From the NCBI GenBank assembly GCA_900547585.1, contig URHD01000004.1, forward strand, positions 1 through 49,697: 49,697 nt of DNA. Reading direction: 5' to 3'. The position numbers were made by a program, and so were the translations under genes. This DNA comes from an uncultured bacterium. GTDB lineage: Bacteria > Cyanobacteriota > Vampirovibrionia > Gastranaerophilales > Gastranaerophilaceae. This document shows positions 15,977 to 23,520 of this stretch, piece after piece; the first letter of the stretch is position 1, and every line of letters starts with the position of its first letter. The notes below the pieces were generated by a model. The model saw only the letters and a list, made by a program, of their open reading frames with translations, was not told where the DNA came from and made no database searches.

Positions 15977-16783
15977 ATGAAAAGCAACCTGAGAGATGTA
16001 CAAAATCTTATAGATAAACGCGGAATAGAAATTCAAAAAGTCGGCATAAAAAACGTAGATGTTCCTTTGATTATTCAAAGAAAAGGAACGGAAAATCAGG
16101 TTGTTTCTGCCCGTGCAAAAATCAGTGCATCATTGGATTCCTGCCATAAAGGCACGCACATGTCGCGATTTATGGAAATTCTCAACGAATGGAGCGAAAA
16201 AGAGTTGCTCGGAGTGGATATTAAAGGCTGTCTGGAAGCTGTAAAAGACCGTCTTGGTGCAAAAGCTGCAGAGGTGAAATTCACTTTCAAATATTTCATA
16301 AAAAAAACAGCTCCGGTCACAAAACAACAGTCACTTATGGCTTATGACTGCTCGTTTGAGGGCAGGCTCGACAATAATGACAGGTATAAATTCTTCCTCG
16401 GCGTAAAAGTGCCGGTAACCACGCTTTGCCCCTGCTCAAAGGAGATTTCGGACTATTCTGCTCATAATCAACGCGCTTTGATAAAGGTTTTGATTAGCTA
16501 TGATGACAATCAGCACATCTGGCTTGAGGATTTGATTTCCGATATTGAAAAAAAAGCCTCATGCGAGGTTTTTCCTATCCTGAAAAGAGAAGACGAAAAA
16601 TTTGTAACAGAACGTGCCTATGAAAACCCGAAATTTGTGGAAGATGTGCTGCGAGATGTTGTGCTGATGTTTAGAAATAACGAAATAATTAAATATTACG
16701 AAGTCGAAGTTGAATCCATAGAGAGTATTCACAACCATGAAGCCTGGGCATATCAGCTTGAGGCAAAAAAGGACGAAAGATGA
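15977..16783 (+). CDS. folE2: GTP cyclohydrolase FolE2 (type IB)
   Basis: A 268-residue GCYH-IB enzyme, converting GTP to 7,8-dihydroneopterin triphosphate for folate and for 7-deazaguanine (queuosine) synthesis. The conserved segments are SLDSCHKGTHMSRF, VTTLCPCSKEISDYSAHNQR (with the metal-binding Cys and His residues) and FVTERAYENPKFVEDVLRD. Length is typical. Type IB enzymes work with metals other than zinc and often replace FolE under zinc limitation. The stop overlaps the next ATG (ATGA), so it is the middle gene of a three-gene unit. queC and queH elsewhere in the window make a supply role for queuosine likely. Confidence 0.95.
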   Translation: MKSNLRDVQNLIDKRGIEIQKVGIKNVDVPLIIQRKGTENQVVSARAKISASLDSCHKGTHMSRFMEILNEWSEKELLGVDIKGCLEAVKDRLGAKAAEVKFTFKYFIKKTAPVTKQQSLMAYDCSFEGRLDNNDRYKFFLGVKVPVTTLCPCSKEISDYSAHNQRALIKVLISYDDNQHIWLEDLISDIEKKASCEVFPILKREDEKFVTERAYENPKFVEDVLRDVVLMFRNNEIIKYYEVEVESIESIHNHEAWAYQLEAKKDER

Positions 16784-18021
16784 TTGAATTGTTTAACGAA
16801 TATGTGCAGTCTATTGAAACATATGTGATGTTCAGGATAAAACAGGCTGCTGCAAGGCTGAAACCTGCTCTGGAAGCTAAAAACCGCGCACCGATATTCC
16901 TTTCAATGGGCGCTCCTGTGCAGGCTCCGCCGGAGTTTGTTGTTAATAAGCTCAAAGAAGCTCTTGATATGGACGGAATTCACACTTATTCTTCGCCTAA
17001 GGGCGAGGATTATTATCTTGAGGCGGTTGCTAAAAGGATGAAAAACCGTTTTGGTGTTGAACTTGACCCTAAAACAGAGATTTTTTCGCTTATTGGCTCA
17101 AAAGAGGGGCTTGCGAACCTCATAAGAGCCCTGTGCACTCCTGCACATGATAAAAAGGACAAAGATATTATTCTGATTCCTAATCCGGGTTATGCTTCTT
17201 ATAAAGAAATGCTCAAAACCAATGGTGCAATTGGTTATCCTGTTCCATTGAGCAAAGAAAATAACTATATGCCTAATCTTGATGAAGTTTGGGAAAATTT
17301 GAAAAATGATGGTTTTGAGGAGAAAAAAGTAAAAGCTTTGATTATAAATTACCCCTCAAACCCGCTCGGTGCAACGTGTACGATTGATTATTTGAAAAAA
17401 GTAGTTGAATTTTGTAAAAAACACAAAATTCTTTTGATTAGTGACGCGGCGTATTGCGATTTGTACTTTGATGAGGCAAAAATTCCGCCAAGCGTTTTGC
17501 AGGTCGAGGGAGCAAAGGATATTGCCGTCGAATTTTTCAGTTTTTCAAAGCCCTATGCAATGACCGGCTGGCGTTTGGGCTGGATTTGCGGAAATAAAGA
17601 GGCTGTGGGCGCTTTTGGCCGTTTGAAATCAACAGTAGATACAGGACTTTTTAAAGCTTTGCAAAAAGCAGCTTCTGATGTATTAAATTCAAAAGAGGGC
17701 GACGATTACATAAAAGAGTCACAAAAATCGTTCAAAAGAAAACAAAAGATAATGGTTGACGGGTTCAGGGAGCTCGGCTGGGAAATAGAGAATGTACCTG
17801 ACGCGACATTTTATCTCTGGCTGCCGGTTCCTGAGCGTTTTGGGTCATCCGAGGCTTTTACTGACGCAGTGTTGGAAAAATCAGGGATTGTTCTTGTTCC
17901 GGGGAATGCTTTTGGCGACAGGGGTGAGGGATTTTTTAGAATTTCGGCTGTTGCAACGGACGAAAAGCTGGAAGAAGTTATTTTGCGCTTAAAAGAAGAC
18001 GGGTTTTATTTCGCAGGGTAA
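16780..18021 (+). CDS. Class I/II PLP-dependent aminotransferase (DapL-like)
   Basis: A 413-residue fold-type I aminotransferase. IFLSMGAPVQAPPEFV and GIHTYSSPKGEDYYLEAVA form the N-terminal substrate region, SLIGSKEGLANLIRAL the PLP phosphate site, IINYPSNPLGATCT the conserved NPxG motif, and FSFSKPYAMTGWRLGWICG contains the Lys that forms the Schiff base. GNAFGDRGEGFFRISA carries the substrate-binding Arg. The sequence is closest in style to LL-diaminopimelate aminotransferases, which would serve lysine and murein synthesis, but the substrate cannot be fixed from motifs alone. Its start overlaps folE2. No clear terminator follows. Confidence 0.85.
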   Translation: MIELFNEYVQSIETYVMFRIKQAAARLKPALEAKNRAPIFLSMGAPVQAPPEFVVNKLKEALDMDGIHTYSSPKGEDYYLEAVAKRMKNRFGVELDPKTEIFSLIGSKEGLANLIRALCTPAHDKKDKDIILIPNPGYASYKEMLKTNGAIGYPVPLSKENNYMPNLDEVWENLKNDGFEEKKVKALIINYPSNPLGATCTIDYLKKVVEFCKKHKILLISDAAYCDLYFDEAKIPPSVLQVEGAKDIAVEFFSFSKPYAMTGWRLGWICGNKEAVGAFGRLKSTVDTGLFKALQKAASDVLNSKEGDDYIKESQKSFKRKQKIMVDGFRELGWEIENVPDATFYLWLPVPERFGSSEAFTDAVLEKSGIVLVPGNAFGDRGEGFFRISAVATDEKLEEVILRLKEDGFYFAG

Positions 18022-18163
18022 ATTTCTTGAAATATCCTTTGTTTAGACGCCGGACTTTCACTTGAAGTTTTTACTTAAAAAACAGAAGAAAACGGACGAA
18101 TTTTACTAAAATCGCCGCATTTACATCTCTGTCCCCAAAATCCAAGCATTTTTTCGCGATGTT

Positions 18164-18331
18164 TTAGGGATTAGCCGCAAGTTTTTGCCCGTTAACAAAA
18201 TCAGCAAGTGCATTTATACGCGCTTTCAGCGTATATTCGCATTGGATTTGTTTTGCTCTTATTGATAGTTCAAATGCGCTTATTGCGGATTCGAACAACC
18301 CGTTAGCCCCGTTTGTTTCTTTTTTTGCCAT
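18164..18331 (-). CDS. Candidate small protein in an otherwise empty interval
   Basis: The 469-bp gap between the aminotransferase and the HD-GYP gene holds one open frame of 55 codons on the minus strand, starting MAKKETNGANGLFESAISAF and continuing through a helical KAKQIQCEYTLKARI-like stretch (RAKQIQCEYTLKARINALAD) to NGQKLAANP. Composition and codon use look like real protein. There is no Shine-Dalgarno before its ATG, so it could also be the remnant of a larger gene. The rest of the gap holds only the promoter for the next gene. I recognise no family. Confidence 0.4.
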   Translation of the reverse strand: MAKKETNGANGLFESAISAFELSIRAKQIQCEYTLKARINALADFVNGQKLAANP

Positions 18332-18435
18332 AATACACGTTTCTTTTTTAATGCCTATATTTATAAAAACAATTTAATAACAAATATTACAAAATCAACA
18401 AAAAATTGTAATATAAGTTCACAAAAATAATCATA

Positions 18436-18463
18436 TTTACTTCCCCGCTGATAATGCTATACT
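18436..18463 (+). promoter_or_regulatory. Promoter of the HD-GYP operon
   Basis: TTTACT (18436-18441), a 16-nt spacer and TATACT (18458-18463), preceded by TGC as an extended -10. The ATG at 18491 follows GAGAGG. Confidence 0.6.
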
Positions 18464-18490
18464 GGTTATAGCTTATCCTGAGAGGTTTAA

Positions 18491-19555
18491 ATGTCAAAAA
18501 TTCTTATTGTTGATGAAAATGAGGCAAATCTGACCGTACTTGAGAATATTCTTCAAAAAAGAGGGTATGAAACCGAGCTTTGCCACTCCGGTTCCGGAGC
18601 TATGGCGCTTGTGCAGGAGAAACCTTTTGATTTATTGTTGATAAATCCGGTTTTGTCCGACCTTGGCGGGTTTGAACTCTGCGCAGAGCTTAAAAAGGAT
18701 GAGTTTTTGTCGAGAACTCCGGTGATTTTCATCGCCCCTGATGATTCGTACAATATTATGAAGGGGTATGAAGTTGGGGGTGTTGATTATATTCCTGCGC
18801 CTTTTAAGGAGCCCGAGGTTCTTGGTAGAATCGGTGCACACGTGAGAATTATCAAGCTTCAGGAAGAAATCGTTGATCAGCGCCGCTCTTTTGAGGAGAA
18901 AATTCAAAAAGAAGTGCAGGATATTACCGCAACACAGATGGCAACCATCTTTTCACTTGCAAAACTTGCACAATCAAAAGACGATTCAGGGCTCCACCTT
19001 GAACGTATTCAACGCTATTGCTTTGTTCTCGCAGAGGATTTGTCAAAAACTTCAAAATATTACAAGGATATTGATGAAAAATTTATAAAAGACATTCTCC
19101 ACGCTAGTCCGCTCCATGATATCGGAAAAGTCGGCATTCCCGACCGGATTTTGTTGAAACCGGCAAGACTTACGTTTGATGAATTTGAAATAATGAAAAC
19201 ACATACCCTGATTGGCGCAGAAACGCTCCAGCTCGTTAAATATAAATTCGGAGATAATAAATTTATTGAAATGGGGATTGATATTGCGCGTTCTCACCAT
19301 GAAAGATGGGACGGAAAAGGCTATCCTCACAAACTCAAAGAGGAAGAAATACCTCTGAGCGCAAGGATTATGTCCATTGCAGATGTTTATGACGCTTTGA
19401 GAATGAAAAGGGTCTATAAGGCTGCTTACACAAAAGAAAAGGCTAATACAATAATAGCAGAGGGCTCTGGCACCCAGTTTGACCCTGTTATGGTTGCGTC
19501 GTTTAAGCGTGTGGCGGACAAATTTGACGGTATATACAGAGAGTGGGCGGATTAG
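18491..19555 (+). CDS. Degenerate response-regulator receiver fused to an HD-GYP domain
   Basis: A 354-residue protein. Residues 1-120 have the receiver fold (KILIVDENEANL, then DLLLINPVLSDLGGFEL), but the phosphoacceptor Asp is Asn52 and the conserved Lys of the KPF motif is Ala103, so it should not be phosphorylated. A coiled linker (120-150) leads to an HD-GYP domain with HD at 209-210 in LHDIGKVGIPD, SHHERWDGKGYP with HH at 269-270 and GYP at 277-279, and IADVYDALRM. HD-GYP proteins hydrolyse cyclic di-GMP; all main motifs are present. It is the first gene of a unit with two exported proteins. The output of the pseudo-receiver is unknown. Confidence 0.85.
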   Translation: MSKILIVDENEANLTVLENILQKRGYETELCHSGSGAMALVQEKPFDLLLINPVLSDLGGFELCAELKKDEFLSRTPVIFIAPDDSYNIMKGYEVGGVDYIPAPFKEPEVLGRIGAHVRIIKLQEEIVDQRRSFEEKIQKEVQDITATQMATIFSLAKLAQSKDDSGLHLERIQRYCFVLAEDLSKTSKYYKDIDEKFIKDILHASPLHDIGKVGIPDRILLKPARLTFDEFEIMKTHTLIGAETLQLVKYKFGDNKFIEMGIDIARSHHERWDGKGYPHKLKEEEIPLSARIMSIADVYDALRMKRVYKAAYTKEKANTIIAEGSGTQFDPVMVASFKRVADKFDGIYREWAD

Positions 19556-19559
19556 GCTG

Positions 19560-20279
19560 ATGAAATTTCTTTTCAGGCTAATAGTGCCTATATGCTTGTT
19601 TTTTCTCTCTCTAAATCCTGTTTTCTCCCAGCAGACAGTGATTACCATACCTTCTTCCGATGTTTTGCCTTTCGGGCATATGATTTTGAAAGAATCGAAC
19701 CGGTTTAGCCCGTTTGGTGACGGGTTTGTGTCGCTTACGCCTAATATGATTCTCGGTACCGGAAAAGATACAGAGGTTTCTTTTGGCGTGGGTACGAGTA
19801 TTCGTGATAGAACAGATGTAAAACTCGATATGACTGCAAAAAAAGTTTTTCGTATTAAAAAGCGGACAAGGCTCACTGTCGGAGGCCGCCTCCAGCCGTC
19901 TTTGACTGCGGGTGAAAAACCGGATAGCATGATTTATGCCCATACATCGTTTCTTGTGAAAAAAACAAAAACTACATTAACTGCCGGTACATATGTCGCA
20001 GGATACAGCCAGATGCCTGACAGTACCGGCGTGATGCTCGGCATCGACCAGACTATCATACCTAATAAGCTTCGTGTTGTTGCAGACTGGATGTCCAGAC
20101 AAGATTCCGGGTGTGCGCTTGCTGCCGGCATGAAGTTCAGGCCTGTTCCAACTACGTCATTTACGACGGCTGTTGTGATTCCGAATGACAGTGAGGACAG
20201 AGTTGCATTTTCGTTTTCTGTTTCCCAGTATTTGGGGCGTGTGTTACCTGAAAAGAAAAAGGACGGGGAGGAGCTCTGA
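19560..20279 (+). CDS. Exported, probably outer-membrane beta-barrel-like protein
   Basis: A 239-residue protein. The chosen start at 19560 gives a signal peptide (MKFLFRLIVPICLFFLSLNP), with cleavage near residue 23 before QQTVITIPSS. The frame opens earlier at 19479, but inside the HD-GYP gene. The mature part alternates polar and hydrophobic residues in short strands (TEVSFGVGTSI, RLTVGGRLQPSLT, TTLTAGTYVAGYS, LRVVADWMSRQD, RVAFSFSVSQYLG), which is typical of a small outer-membrane barrel. No family is recognised. It follows the HD-GYP stop by 4 nt and precedes a pentapeptide protein by 2 nt. Confidence 0.7.
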   Translation: MKFLFRLIVPICLFFLSLNPVFSQQTVITIPSSDVLPFGHMILKESNRFSPFGDGFVSLTPNMILGTGKDTEVSFGVGTSIRDRTDVKLDMTAKKVFRIKKRTRLTVGGRLQPSLTAGEKPDSMIYAHTSFLVKKTKTTLTAGTYVAGYSQMPDSTGVMLGIDQTIIPNKLRVVADWMSRQDSGCALAAGMKFRPVPTTSFTTAVVIPNDSEDRVAFSFSVSQYLGRVLPEKKKDGEEL

Positions 20280-20281
20280 TT

Positions 20282-20677
20282 ATGAAAAAATTATTCGCAG
20301 CCCTGCTTTTGATTCTTTGTACAAATTTTGTTTGTGCACAGGATTCGTTGAAAAATTTTTACAAAGCTGATTTGGAGTGCAGTAATTTCTCCGGACAGGA
20401 TTTAACCGGTGCAAATTTCGAAAAGGCGGAGCTTGACGGGGTAAATTTTGAAAATGCCAACCTCACAGGTGCAAATTTCAAGGGTGCGGACATTGAGCGC
20501 TCGAATTTTAAAAATGCGAACCTTACAAATGCCGATTTTGAGGATGCGGATTTGGAGGAAGCAAATCTACAGGGCGCAATTATCAAAGGAACGAACTTTA
20601 AAAATACAGAGCTTGAATATGCAATTTGGGTAAACGGAAAAGTTTGCGGAGCTGGCTCAATAGGGGCTTGCTGGTAA
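20282..20677 (+). CDS. Exported pentapeptide-repeat protein
   Basis: A 131-residue protein. A signal peptide (MKKLFAALLLILCTNFVCA) is followed, after about ten residues, by some twelve A(D/N)Lxx-type repeats (GANFEKAELDGVNFENANLT and so on) to about residue 110. These fold into a square beta-helix. The C-terminal YAIWVNGKVCGAGSIGACW with two Cys is a common end of exported pentapeptide proteins and may form a disulfide. The function of the family is structural and not defined further here. It is the last gene of the HD-GYP unit. Confidence 0.85.
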   Translation: MKKLFAALLLILCTNFVCAQDSLKNFYKADLECSNFSGQDLTGANFEKAELDGVNFENANLTGANFKGADIERSNFKNANLTNADFEDADLEEANLQGAIIKGTNFKNTELEYAIWVNGKVCGAGSIGACW

Positions 20678-20739
20678 TTGATTTTAAAAAAACTATTCGG
20701 CTGTGTCGTTAATTTTGCAATTTTCCTCGCTATATCAGC

Positions 20740-20857
20740 AAATGCAAGAAATTAATTTTTCCGTTCCGATTCCCCCGGGCACGCAACATTTAAAAAACAT
20801 CATTTACGCTTTTTGAGCCCTCCTCCATAGTCACTCCAAAATTAATTTCTTGCATTT
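20740..20857. repeat. MITE-like element with 20-bp perfect inverted repeats
   Basis: The 20 bases at 20740-20759 (AAATGCAAG...) and 20838-20857 (...CTTGCATTT) are perfect reverse complements, separated by 78 bp with no open frame. TCAG occurs at 20735-20738 and at 20858-20861, a possible 4-bp target duplication (offset by one base on the left). A 10-bp direct repeat TTAATTTTGC also flanks the unit at 20709-20718 and 20880-20889. It sits in the 306-bp gap before ilvE. It could instead be a long structured RNA. Confidence 0.5.
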
Positions 20858-20907
20858 TCAGGATTAATAAGAAATTTCATTAATTTTGCGAAATAAACTT
20901 GCATTTA

Positions 20908-20924
20908 ATCGTTAAAATAACGAT
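20908..20924. promoter_or_regulatory. Operator-like palindrome upstream of ilvE
   Basis: ATCGTTA-AAA-TAACGAT is a perfect 7-3-7 inverted repeat located 60 bp before the ilvE start. TTGCAT (20899-20904) just upstream could serve as a -35, so a repressor bound here would block the promoter. Confidence 0.35.
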
Positions 20925-20983
20925 AATAAATATGGATTTTTACTTCAAAATACCCGTGAGAGTTTATTAGAAAGGGTAATACT

Positions 20984-21901
20984 ATGACAGAATATGTATT
21001 TTTAGACGGCAAGTATTTAGATGCGACAACAGCCTCAATTCCGGTTAGAACGCACGCTTTTTTGTACGGAACTTCGGTTTTTGAGGGCATTCGCGCTTAT
21101 TATAACAAGGAAGAAGACCAGCTTTATGCTTTCAGAATGAAAGAACATTTTGAAAGGCTCATAAACAGCGGGAAAATCATGCATATGCATTCAAAATATT
21201 CTGTTGATGAGTGGTGCGGGCTTGTTAAAGACCTTTTGAAAAAGAACAATTATCGCACAGACGCCTACATCAGACCCCAGATTTACAAAAGTGCCTGCAA
21301 AATCGGCCCGGGGTTGATTGATAATCCTGATTCCGTGTTGATTTTCTCATTTGCGATGGGGGATTACATTGATCTGGCAAAAGGTTTGAGCGTTTGTGTT
21401 TCAAACTGGCGCCGTGTTGATGACAATGCAATCCCTCCGCGCGCAAAAGTCAGCGGCTCTTATGCAAACACAGCTTTAATCATTACAGATGCAAGAAAAG
21501 CTGGATTTGACGACGCAATCGTGCTTTCGCAGCAAGGTTTCGTTACAGAAGGCTCTGCAATGAACCTTTTCCTTGTTGAGGGCGATACACTCGTTACCAC
21601 ACAAACTACTGACAACATTCTTGTTGGCGTTACAAGAAATACTATTCTGGAGTTGGCAAAAAATGTTCTCGGTTTGAAAGTAGTGGAAAGAGAAATCTCA
21701 AGAACAGAGCTCTACATTGCCGATGAAGCTTTCTATTGCGGCACCGGTGCGCAGGTCAGCCCTGTAACAAGCATTGACCATCGTCCTTTGGGAACGGGCG
21801 AAGTCGGCGTTCATACAAAAGAGCTCCAGAAACTTTACTTCGACGTAGTAAAAGGCAAGGTCGAAAAATACAAAAAATGGTGCACACCTATCTATGATTA
21901 A
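20984..21901 (+). CDS. ilvE: Branched-chain amino acid aminotransferase
   Basis: A 305-residue fold-type IV aminotransferase, last step of valine, leucine and isoleucine synthesis. YVFLDGKYLDATTASIPVRT and YGTSVFEGIRAYY are N-terminal signatures. RPQIYKSACKIGPGL contributes the active site, and RAKVSGSYANTALI contains the Lys that binds PLP. GFVTEGSAMNLFLVEGDTLV and DNILVGVTRNTILEL are the family's conserved C-terminal blocks. Length is typical of IlvE. The ATG follows AGAAAGGG. It overlaps the MlaE gene by 8 nt, an unusual pairing. Confidence 0.9.
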   Translation: MTEYVFLDGKYLDATTASIPVRTHAFLYGTSVFEGIRAYYNKEEDQLYAFRMKEHFERLINSGKIMHMHSKYSVDEWCGLVKDLLKKNNYRTDAYIRPQIYKSACKIGPGLIDNPDSVLIFSFAMGDYIDLAKGLSVCVSNWRRVDDNAIPPRAKVSGSYANTALIITDARKAGFDDAIVLSQQGFVTEGSAMNLFLVEGDTLVTTQTTDNILVGVTRNTILELAKNVLGLKVVEREISRTELYIADEAFYCGTGAQVSPVTSIDHRPLGTGEVGVHTKELQKLYFDVVKGKVEKYKKWCTPIYD

Positions 21902-22625
21902 TTTCTTAGGGCTTTGTGTTCAAAATTTAACATCTGCTGTTAAATATATTTTTAACAGAAATACAAAATTCCGCTCGGTAATTTCGCAGGCGGCAATGAT
22001 TAGCTATGATTCGCTTTCAATATCGCTTATCATTGTTTTCATTGCGTCTGCGGTAATTGCTTTGCAGGTTTCAAAGCAGTTTTTGATGAGCGGAGCCGAG
22101 GGGTATGTTGGCGGATTCATTGCTGTAGCTCTTGTGCGCGAGATTGCGCCGGGGTTCGCTGCTCTTGCAATAGGCGCTCGCGCAGGAACAGCGATTTGCG
22201 CGGAGGTCGCAAATATGCAGGTTACAGAGCAGATTGACGCAATAAAAACGCTCCATGTTGACCCTGTCGGCTATTATTTTGCCCCGAGAATCCTTGCTGC
22301 GGCAGTTACTGTGCCGATGGTCGTGATTCTTGCTGAGTTTTTGGGTATTGTGGGCGGTATGATGGTCGCTTATGTTGCAATCGGGCTTCATCCGAATCGT
22401 TTTATGAACACGGTCTGGCTTTTCCTTAATACAAGGGATATTTATATAAGTCTTTTTAAGGCTTTTGTTTTCGGTGTTTTGATTACGCTGGTTTGTGCAA
22501 CGCAGGGTTATGAAACCCGCGGCGGAGCTAAAGATGTAGGGATTTCGACGACGCAATCCGCTATAAAATCCACAATTTATCTTTTGGTTGCGGATTTTTT
22601 GATTAATATTGTGTTTTACTTATAA
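21894..22625 (+). CDS. mlaE: MlaE/YrbE family ABC transporter permease
   Basis: A 243-residue inner-membrane permease of the MlaE family, which moves phospholipids between membranes in diderm bacteria. An amphipathic N-terminus is followed by about five membrane segments. The family block VALVREIAPGFAALAIGARAG, then AEVANMQVTEQIDAIKTL, is intact, as are the VPMVVILAEFLGIVGG segment and the C-terminal GYETRGGAKDVGISTTQSA loop. No MlaF ATPase or MlaD substrate-binding gene is adjacent in this window. Overlap with ilvE suggests translational coupling. Confidence 0.9.
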   Translation: MINFLGLCVQNLTSAVKYIFNRNTKFRSVISQAAMISYDSLSISLIIVFIASAVIALQVSKQFLMSGAEGYVGGFIAVALVREIAPGFAALAIGARAGTAICAEVANMQVTEQIDAIKTLHVDPVGYYFAPRILAAAVTVPMVVILAEFLGIVGGMMVAYVAIGLHPNRFMNTVWLFLNTRDIYISLFKAFVFGVLITLVCATQGYETRGGAKDVGISTTQSAIKSTIYLLVADFLINIVFYL

Positions 22626-22689
22626 AGATATTGACCGGCAGAGCCGGAGATCCCCAATCAGGTTGGAGATGGCAACAAAGCTAAGTTGT

Positions 22690-22779
22690 AAGACTAAAAA
22701 ACTGTTGTCATTCCCGCGGAAGCGGGAATCCCCAGCAAAGCAGGTCTGCAAGCGCAATAAAATCAATTTTTAGTCTTAA
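22690..22779. repeat. REP-like palindrome inside an 11-bp inverted repeat
   Basis: AAGACTAAAAA (22690-22700) and TTTTTAGTCTT (22769-22779) are perfect complements. Between them lies GTCATTCCCGCGGAAGCGGGAATCC (core palindrome 22710-22729), a sequence style found as dispersed REP-type repeats in many genomes. The right arm is inside the last codons of the minus-strand DUF4013 gene. The unit sits between converging genes and may act as a bidirectional terminator. Confidence 0.55.
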
Positions 22780-23518
22780 CAAACTGCGCAACCAAATCAG
22801 CACAGACAAGACTTGCATAAAAGCAAAGCCATGGAATCAAAACTGCACCAGCAATCGTTAAAACAAGCACCATTGCTGCAAAATGGAATATTACACCCAC
22901 TGCAACAAGCAAAAGCAAAAGAATTATGTAATTAAGCCAGTTTTCTTTCAAAAGCGCCCAGCCTTTTTTGAAATTTATGAATGAAAATACATTCATATCC
23001 TGCGAAAATGCCCCGCACATGAGCGGATAAAGCAGCGAATAAAGAGTTGTTAGCCCTGTGAGCGCAAAAATCAGCACAAAACCGATGAACATTATGAGCA
23101 TTGAAAGAACTGATGTGCCCAATGACAATGCTCCCAGAAAAATCAAAAGAATAACCACCGCGAAGAACAAAACCGGCAGCACAAAAAGAAAATGCCCGAC
23201 TGAAGTTTTTATGCCGGCAAAAACTATCCTGAAAAATTCTTTCCAGCAGGGCAAAATCTCCTCATTGCCGTGTATTCTGTTGTGAATTACCATAAATGGA
23301 TAACCCGCGAGCGCAAACATAATTGCCGCGGCAAAAACAGAGCAGGTCGCCAGCAGCGCAACATAGAAAGGAACAGAACTCGTAAACGGCAGCACCATAA
23401 AAGGCACGCACAGCACGAATAGCGCCACTGCTGATAAAAGTCCGCCAATTGCGACTTTTCTGCCCCATTTCGAGTCTTCTTTTACAAATGTGAATGCATT
23501 TTCAAAATTTATTTCCAT
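22763..23518 (-). CDS. DUF4013 family membrane protein (second copy)
   Basis: A 251-residue integral membrane protein with about six hydrophobic segments. The conserved block GYPFMVIHNRIHGNEEILPC followed by FFRIVFAGIKTSVGHFLF matches DUF4013 proteins, of unknown function, common in archaea and some bacteria. Its neighbour upstream is a paralogue with the same block (GYYFQIINNRIHQNEQIMPD), so the pair arose by tandem duplication or forms a hetero-oligomer. It starts 2 nt after its paralogue's stop with GGAG upstream. The last codons overlap the right arm of an inverted repeat. Confidence 0.75.
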   Translation of the reverse strand: MEINFENAFTFVKEDSKWGRKVAIGGLLSAVALFVLCVPFMVLPFTSSVPFYVALLATCSVFAAAIMFALAGYPFMVIHNRIHGNEEILPCWKEFFRIVFAGIKTSVGHFLFVLPVLFFAVVILLIFLGALSLGTSVLSMLIMFIGFVLIFALTGLTTLYSLLYPLMCGAFSQDMNVFSFINFKKGWALLKENWLNYIILLLLLVAVGVIFHFAAMVLVLTIAGAVLIPWLCFYASLVCADLVAQFVKTKN

Positions 23519-23520
23519 AT

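Noticed and set aside
18332..18435. AT-rich stretch as a replication origin
   Set aside because: No DnaA-box cluster and no dnaA or dnaN nearby; it is explained as a promoter region.
20359..20586. Minus-strand frame with FAPVRLAFSKF-type repeats
   Set aside because: It is the antisense reading of the pentapeptide repeats, which produces an artificial repeat protein.
22071..22556. Minus-strand frame opposite mlaE
   Set aside because: It is antisense to a conserved gene and has His/Arg/Asn-rich shadow composition with no start signal.
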